Below are positions 14,669-18,710 of a DNA stretch of 18,710 bases, in pieces. This DNA is from an uncultured Collinsella sp. (GTDB lineage Bacteria; Actinomycetota; Coriobacteriia; Coriobacteriales; Coriobacteriaceae): assembly GCA_900766165.1 (NCBI GenBank), contig CAAFUK010000020.1, forward strand, positions 1 through 18,710, given 5' to 3'. Numbering within the stretch: the first letter of the stretch is position 1; each line of letters opens with the position of its first letter. A program made the translations under genes and the position numbers. The notes under the pieces were generated by a model. That model did no database searches. It saw nothing but the letters and a program-made list of their open reading frames with translations, and was not told where the DNA came from.

Positions 14669-15634
14669 TTACTTCAACGAGGCAAGAAGATGCTCGGCGG
14701 CACCGATGAGCGGAGCATCGCCCTCCAGAGAACCGATGAGGATCGGCGTGTCCTGAAGCGGATCGAGCGCCTGGCTGGCATAGCCCTCGTGCACCGAATC
14801 CTTCCACGTCTGCGAACGCCAATCGGGACCTTGGTGAATCACGCCGCCCGAAAGCACGATGACCTCAGGGTCCAGGATGTTAGCGAGCGAGCCCAAGCTG
14901 GCCCCCAGCGCAAAGCCGGCGTCATGGATGACCTCGGTCGCCTTTGCGTCGCCCGCACGGCACAAATCGTTCACATCGCGACCGACCGAAGGACGGCTGG
15001 GGTCGACGCGGCCAAAACGCTCATCGTACATTCGACCAATGGAAGTGCCCGAAGCAACCGACTCCAGATGGCCGGAACGCCCGCAGGCGCAGGGAATGCC
15101 GGCGGCAGCCGAGCACTCGATGTGGCCCATATGGCCGGCAGCACCATGGAAACCCTGCATCACGCGGCCGTTCTCGACATATGCGCCGCCGATGCCCGTA
15201 CCGATGCCAAGACACAAGACGGAGAACTTGCCCTTGCCGACGCCCCAGTGGGCCTCGCCCAGAGCATGAGCCTGCACGTCGCCTACAACGGCAACGGGAA
15301 GACCGAGGTCCTCGCGCAGGCGCGGCCCCAACTGAACGCCGGACCAGCCGGGCATGATCTCGTTGGCATACGCGATGGCGCCCGTCTTGGGATCGACGAC
15401 GCCGGCGGCACCGATACCGACGCCAAGGACCTCGACATCGGGATTCGCCTCGAGAGCAGCCTTGATGGACGCCTCGATACGCTGGAAGACGGCCTCGCCG
15501 CCCTCCTGGGCCTCGGTAGGAACCTCGGCCTCAAAAACGGGATGGGGCACACTACCGTCAGCCGGGTACTCCATGATGGCAGTCGCGATCTTAGTTCCGC
15601 CGATATCGACAGAGCAGACGTACTTGTTCTCCAT
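14669..15634 (-). CDS. nanK: ROK-family sugar kinase, probably N-acetylmannosamine kinase
   Basis: Phosphorylates a sugar with ATP; from its place between nanA and nanE the substrate is probably ManNAc. The 321 residues show the phosphate-binding DIGGTKIA (10-17), the catalytic Asp119 in VVGDVQAHALGE (usual form NDANAAALGE), LGIGTGIGGAYVENG (142-156) and GAAGHMGHIEC. The ROK zinc motif CxCGxxGCxE is present as C182, C184, G185, G188, but the last Cys is replaced by His189. Without the context, glucokinase or a GlcNAc kinase would be as likely. The ATG has GGAGA upstream, which can pair with an adjacent TCTCC. Confidence 0.85.
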   Translation of the reverse strand: MENKYVCSVDIGGTKIATAIMEYPADGSVPHPVFEAEVPTEAQEGGEAVFQRIEASIKAALEANPDVEVLGVGIGAAGVVDPKTGAIAYANEIMPGWSGVQLGPRLREDLGLPVAVVGDVQAHALGEAHWGVGKGKFSVLCLGIGTGIGGAYVENGRVMQGFHGAAGHMGHIECSAAAGIPCACGRSGHLESVASGTSIGRMYDERFGRVDPSRPSVGRDVNDLCRAGDAKATEVIHDAGFALGASLGSLANILDPEVIVLSGGVIHQGPDWRSQTWKDSVHEGYASQALDPLQDTPILIGSLEGDAPLIGAAEHLLASLK

Positions 15635-15639
15635 GTCGC

Positions 15640-15652
15640 TCTCCTTAGGAGA
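15640..15652 (-). promoter_or_regulatory. Ribosome site of nanK inside a small hairpin
   Basis: On the minus strand TCTCC-TAA-GGAGA forms a 5-bp stem whose 3' arm is the ribosome binding site of the ROK kinase gene, just before its ATG at 15634. This could dampen translation. The stem is short, so the effect may be small. Confidence 0.3.
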
Positions 15653-15703
15653 TAAAAAACAACTACAGGAAATGCGCCGTCAGGCTAGCCGTCACAGCGC
15701 GGT

Positions 15704-15809
15704 AAAGGTTTTCCAGGTGCCCGAGATCGCCGAGAAACCGTGTGGCCATCGACCTAATGGGTCATGGTCACACGGTTGAACGGCGAGGTCGGGTGCCTGG
15801 GAAAGCTTT
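15704..15809 (+). repeat. Long imperfect hairpin between nanA and nanK
   Basis: The arms 15704-15754 and about 15759-15809 are complementary over roughly 40 positions, broken by two small internal loops, with a TAATG-type end loop. Long exact blocks include AACCGTGTG (15736-15744) against CACACGGTT (15768-15776), and CCAGG, CCCGA and TCGCCG with their complements. Most remaining differences (four sites) would be G.U pairs in RNA of the plus strand but A.C mismatches in RNA of the minus strand, which is the coding direction of the neighbours. It ends on the nanA stop codon. It is not a terminator, since no T-tract follows in either direction. Confidence 0.7.
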
Positions 15810-16728
15810 AAAGGAGACCGTTGTCCTGGAGGACCTTGCGAATCGCCTCGACGTTCTCGCCGGTCATGGCCTTCACCGGGCGCGGCATGGTCGGGCTGTC
15901 GAAGATACCCATGAGGTTCATAGCGGTCTTGAAGGCGCCGACGCCACCGGCATAGCCCTGGACGCCCGAGGTGACATCCCAGATGTGCGAAATCTCATTG
16001 AGGCGATCCTGCTCGGCCTTGACGGTAGCCCAGTCACCAGCCTGAGCGGCCTTCCACTGACGCACGTAGCCCTCGGGCTCAACGTTGGCGAGACCCGGGA
16101 CGGAACCGTCGGCGCCACCGAGGTAGGCGCCGTCGACAACAACCTCGTGGCCGGTGAGAATGCTCATCGGATGGCCGTTCTTTTCGTTCTCCTGAACGAG
16201 GTAGCGGAACGAGATGTCATCACCCGAGGAATCCTTGACGCCGGCCAGAACGCCCTCGGCGCCGAGCTTGGCAAGGAGCTTCCAGGGGAGCTTGGTGTGA
16301 ACGCAGACGGGAATGTCATAGGCAAAGATGGGCAGGTCGAGCTCCTCGTGCAGGATGCGGAAGTGCTCCTCGACCTCGGTCATGCCCTGCAGGGCATAGA
16401 ACGGGCAGGTGGCGACGAGGGCATCGGCGCCCAGCTCCTGGGCGACCTTGCCGTGCTCGATCATGCGCTCGGTCTCGGTATCGATGATGCCGACCAGAAC
16501 AGGCACACGGTGGTCGACGATACGAACGGCCTCGGCGATAATCTGGCGACGGCGCTCGTCGGTGGAGAAGACGACCTCGCCCGAGGATCCCAAGAAGAAC
16601 AGGCCATCGACGCCGGCGTCGATCATGCGGTTGATGCTGCGCTCAAAGGAGGCAACGTCGAGCTGGTGATCTTCGGTATCGGGAACTACGACGGGAGGGA
16701 TAACGCCGGTGAATTTCTGAGTTGCCAC
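15808..16728 (-). CDS. nanA: N-acetylneuraminate lyase-type aldolase (DapA/NanA family)
   Basis: Class I aldolase of the DHDPS/NAL family, here most likely splitting N-acetylneuraminate into ManNAc and pyruvate. I start it at GTG 16728, which has AAGGAG six bases upstream; an ATG-started frame to 16812 would run into the preceding gene. It then has 306 residues. The Schiff-base lysine is Lys165 (GVKDSSGD) and the tyrosine is Tyr137 (YDIP), the same numbers as in the E. coli lyase. The carboxylate-binding loop reads GSSGE (47-51) where NAL usually has GSTGE, and KDSSGD replaces the NAL-like KQTAGD, so another 2-keto sugar-acid substrate is possible. The neighbours nanK and nanE argue for sialic acid. 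No dapA context is present. Confidence 0.8.
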   Translation of the reverse strand: MATQKFTGVIPPVVVPDTEDHQLDVASFERSINRMIDAGVDGLFFLGSSGEVVFSTDERRRQIIAEAVRIVDHRVPVLVGIIDTETERMIEHGKVAQELGADALVATCPFYALQGMTEVEEHFRILHEELDLPIFAYDIPVCVHTKLPWKLLAKLGAEGVLAGVKDSSGDDISFRYLVQENEKNGHPMSILTGHEVVVDGAYLGGADGSVPGLANVEPEGYVRQWKAAQAGDWATVKAEQDRLNEISHIWDVTSGVQGYAGGVGAFKTAMNLMGIFDSPTMPRPVKAMTGENVEAIRKVLQDNGLL

Positions 16729-16796
16729 AAGAATCTCCTTAGCTGTCTGGCGGGCGACCCTATGCCACCCACTCTTGTTGGCAGTGTCCAGGCCGT

Positions 16797-17648
16797 CTAG
16801 GCCAAAGAACACGAGTAGAACGTTTGGTTAAAAAAGTCGACGACTTCGTTTTCGAACGCATTGATGCGCTCGTGAGCGTATTTTGCATAGATGATATGCC
16901 TCCGGTCACACTCAAGACCGTTGAATACGGCAAACTGATCCTTGGGATCGCTCACGGTATCCATAAGCGATGTGCCCATGAGCACCGATCCGCGCACCCG
17001 AGACGACAGCGCCTCGAGGCCGCCAGGAAGCGGATTGGCAACCGCCGTGCAGGCGAGGCCCCGCTCGTCCAGAGCAGAAACCGCCAGCGCGACTCCGCCG
17101 CCAAGACCCTCGCCCCATGCAAAGATGCGGTCGGGGTCCATGCCATCAAGATTGCGCGCCACCTTCGCCAGCGCGCAACCCCAACGGACGCGCTCGACAA
17201 AAGCGGGCGAAGCAATCCCCCGCTGCAGGTCGTCCGCACCAGCAACATCGTCATCCAGCGCGAGGACGGCATACCCCATGGCGGCAAATCTCGTCATGTG
17301 ATGCCAGCCGCGCACAGGCCGATCGATGTCGTGGAACATCAGGCACAACGGCACACGCTCAGATACTCGGGCACGACCGACAGGCTCGATCAAACGAGCG
17401 TGAATCGCATCGTCACCGAGCTCAAAGGAGACCTCCGAGTAACGGGCGCAGGGGTTAACAAAGTCAATCGCCGTAATGGCCAGGCCTTGAATCTTAAGAT
17501 TCGAAGCGCATATCTCTAAATCAGAAACATCTGCTTGGACATCACCGCGCCAGTCCCGATATTCTGCGAGCCTTGACGAAACCGTTCCAGGAATTCCCAC
17601 GAGTCCGGGGACAATCAGCTCGTCAACATTGCTCTCGCACTTAGACAT
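16797..17648 (-). CDS. CE7-like esterase homologue lacking the catalytic serine (probable pseudoenzyme)
   Basis: An alpha/beta-hydrolase homologue of 283 residues whose second half aligns clearly with the CE7 esterase encoded just upstream (for example DQFAVFNGLECDRRH against TQFAVYNNLTCEKRH). The CE7 nucleophile motif GxSQGGG reads GEGLGGG (179-185), so the serine is Gly181 (codon GGT). The oxyanion tyrosine motif HGY is HDI (106-108) and the PGQGG-type loop is lost. The triad Asp230 and His259 are kept. It is about 40 residues shorter, missing much of the cap region before the Asp. The open frame is intact and its ATG overlaps the stop of the active esterase by 8 bases (ATGTCTAA), so it is co-translated and not an obvious pseudogene. 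Role unknown; a structural or regulatory partner of the esterase is one possibility. Confidence 0.75.
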   Translation of the reverse strand: MSKCESNVDELIVPGLVGIPGTVSSRLAEYRDWRGDVQADVSDLEICASNLKIQGLAITAIDFVNPCARYSEVSFELGDDAIHARLIEPVGRARVSERVPLCLMFHDIDRPVRGWHHMTRFAAMGYAVLALDDDVAGADDLQRGIASPAFVERVRWGCALAKVARNLDGMDPDRIFAWGEGLGGGVALAVSALDERGLACTAVANPLPGGLEALSSRVRGSVLMGTSLMDTVSDPKDQFAVFNGLECDRRHIIYAKYAHERINAFENEVVDFFNQTFYSCSLA

Positions 17649-18618
17649 GAGCCTCCCCTCCCTTGCAGAAAAACGGAATGATCAGATCGTCAAAATCCTG
17701 AATCTCCTCGTGGCCAAAGCCTTCAAAGAACTCATGACGCTTTTCGCAGGTCAGGTTGTTATAGACCGCAAACTGCGTCGCTGGCGGACAGACGATATCG
17801 GCTGTGCCGGTGCCAAACAGCACGGGGCATTTGACCATAGGGGCAAAGTTCTTGGAATCGAAGTACGCCAGCTTGGCATAGGCTTCGTCAATACGAGTCG
17901 AATCCTCGTCAAACCAGCGAGACCAATAGCGCAGGCCCTCGTAGGCAATGTCATCGGCATCCAAATCCCAGACTAGGCGGAAATCTGACAGGAAGGGATA
18001 GAGGATGGCGGCACGATTAATAAGCTCGCTGTTAAGCGCACAGGTCGCAATGCCCAAACCGCCGCCCTGCGACGCGCCGTTCACAAACACACGCGCAAGA
18101 TCGATGCCCTCGAGCTCGCGAACGATGCGGCACAGGATGCGAATATCTTGGTGCAAGCGGACATAGTAGAGGTTGGCCGGGTCGCCGTCGATACCGGCGA
18201 CGATATGACCGGCAACCGTTGTGCCCTCAAATCCACCAATGTCCTCGGAGGGACCTCCTTGGCCGGGGCAGTCGAGGGCGATGAGTGCCATGCCCATGCC
18301 CGCAAACGACGCCTGCTCAAACCAGCTGCGGCTTGCACCCGGATACCCATGGAACTGAAGTACCAATGGCACGGGCTCGTCCGAGACGGGTTTAAGGTAC
18401 TTGGCATACAGGCGCGCGCCACACATGCCGGTATACCAGAGGTCGAAAAGCTGGCAGGTCGCGGCATCGGTGACCGATGCCGTCTCGATCGCATAGTCAA
18501 GCCCGACGGCGTCGGCCTCGGCCATGCGATCCTTCCAAAAGAGATCGAAATCTGATGGACGGGGCATGGCGCCTCGATATTCACCAAATTGATGTTGTAG
18601 CTCCTGAGCACTTGGCAT
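17641..18618 (-). CDS. CE7-family acetyl esterase (acetylxylan esterase / cephalosporin-C deacetylase type)
   Basis: Removes O-acetyl groups from sugars; in this cluster the likely targets are acetylated sialic acids or other acetylated host or dietary glycans. From ATG 18618 it has 325 residues, normal for CE7. The oxyanion Tyr92 is in QFHGYPGASRSW, the PGQGG loop at 118-122 matches the family RGQGG, the nucleophile is Ser183 (NGASQGGG), and Asp274 (GTADIVCPP) and His303 (GFGHEEI) complete the triad. No signal peptide, so it is intracellular. A TTG start at 18633 is possible but sits too close to AAAGG; the ATG has that site about 15 bases away, which is long. Its promoter lies outside the window or in the odd G-rich end. 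Confidence 0.9.
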   Translation of the reverse strand: MPSAQELQHQFGEYRGAMPRPSDFDLFWKDRMAEADAVGLDYAIETASVTDAATCQLFDLWYTGMCGARLYAKYLKPVSDEPVPLVLQFHGYPGASRSWFEQASFAGMGMALIALDCPGQGGPSEDIGGFEGTTVAGHIVAGIDGDPANLYYVRLHQDIRILCRIVRELEGIDLARVFVNGASQGGGLGIATCALNSELINRAAILYPFLSDFRLVWDLDADDIAYEGLRYWSRWFDEDSTRIDEAYAKLAYFDSKNFAPMVKCPVLFGTGTADIVCPPATQFAVYNNLTCEKRHEFFEGFGHEEIQDFDDLIIPFFCKGGEAHV

Positions 18619-18654
18619 GGCTCGTGAACCCAACCTTTCGAATTCGCAACGGAG

Positions 18655-18696
18655 GTGGGGCCCCGCCGGGGGACCGGGGGGGGCGGGCCGAGGTGG
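18655..18696. other. Abnormally G-rich window end
   Basis: Nearly all bases from 18655 to about 18696 are G or C, with a run of eight G (18675-18682 region), unlike anything else in the window. It lies where the upstream region of the esterase operon should be. A sequencing or assembly artefact at a contig end seems more likely than a real element. Confidence 0.5.
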
Positions 18697-18710
18697 ACAA
18701 GGTGAGCCAC

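Noticed and set aside
16729..16796. Longer nanA start at 16812
   Set aside because: It would overlap the preceding gene and waste the well-placed AAGGAG in front of GTG 16728; the extra 28 residues do not resemble the aldolase family.
18618..18633. TTG start for the CE7 esterase at 18633
   Set aside because: The AAAGG site would be only about two bases from the TTG; the ATG at 18618 fits the family start better.

Overview
The window carries 17 protein genes, all on the minus strand, so they are read from high to low coordinate. It looks like a chromosomal piece of a gut coriobacterium, most likely Collinsella or a close relative (moderate confidence). The reasons are the fairly high GC, the actinobacterial gene set (whiA, RapZ with GRT in place of GKT in its P-loop, the gap-pgk-tpiA-secG glycolytic block), and a Tat-like lipoprotein signal on the peptide-binding protein. 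I saw no tRNA, rRNA, CRISPR array, transposase or phage gene.

Layout in transcription order: (1) 18618-13912 is a sialic-acid/amino-sugar cluster: a CE7 acetyl esterase, a CE7 homologue that has lost its nucleophile, an N-acetylneuraminate-lyase-type aldolase, a ROK kinase and nanE. Together these would turn sialic acid into GlcNAc-6-P, with acetyl groups removed on the way. The transporter and any sialidase are not in the window. (2) 13792-11954 is rapZ-whiA, without the yvcK gene that usually lies between them. (3) 11760-7085 is the lower glycolytic block gap, pgk, tpiA, gpmI, followed by secG (6920-6666), with hairpin terminators after gap, gpmI and secG. (4) 6375-433 is an oligopeptide ABC transporter, oppA-B-C-D-F, with hairpins in the oppA-oppB gap. 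(5) 1-432 has no gene but is packed with hairpins.

The main things to look at: two related long nested palindromes (2-90 and 290-416) have unrelated, self-complementary arms but share the same hairpin tip and the same internal-loop sequences, which looks like a structured repeat family. In the sialic-acid cluster, an apparently inactive CE7 esterase (Ser to Gly, oxyanion Tyr lost, shortened) overlaps the gene of an intact CE7 esterase by 8 bases. A roughly 106-nt imperfect hairpin between nanA and the ROK kinase pairs better as RNA of the plus strand than of the coding strand. The last ~50 bases of the window are abnormally G-rich and may be a contig-end artefact.
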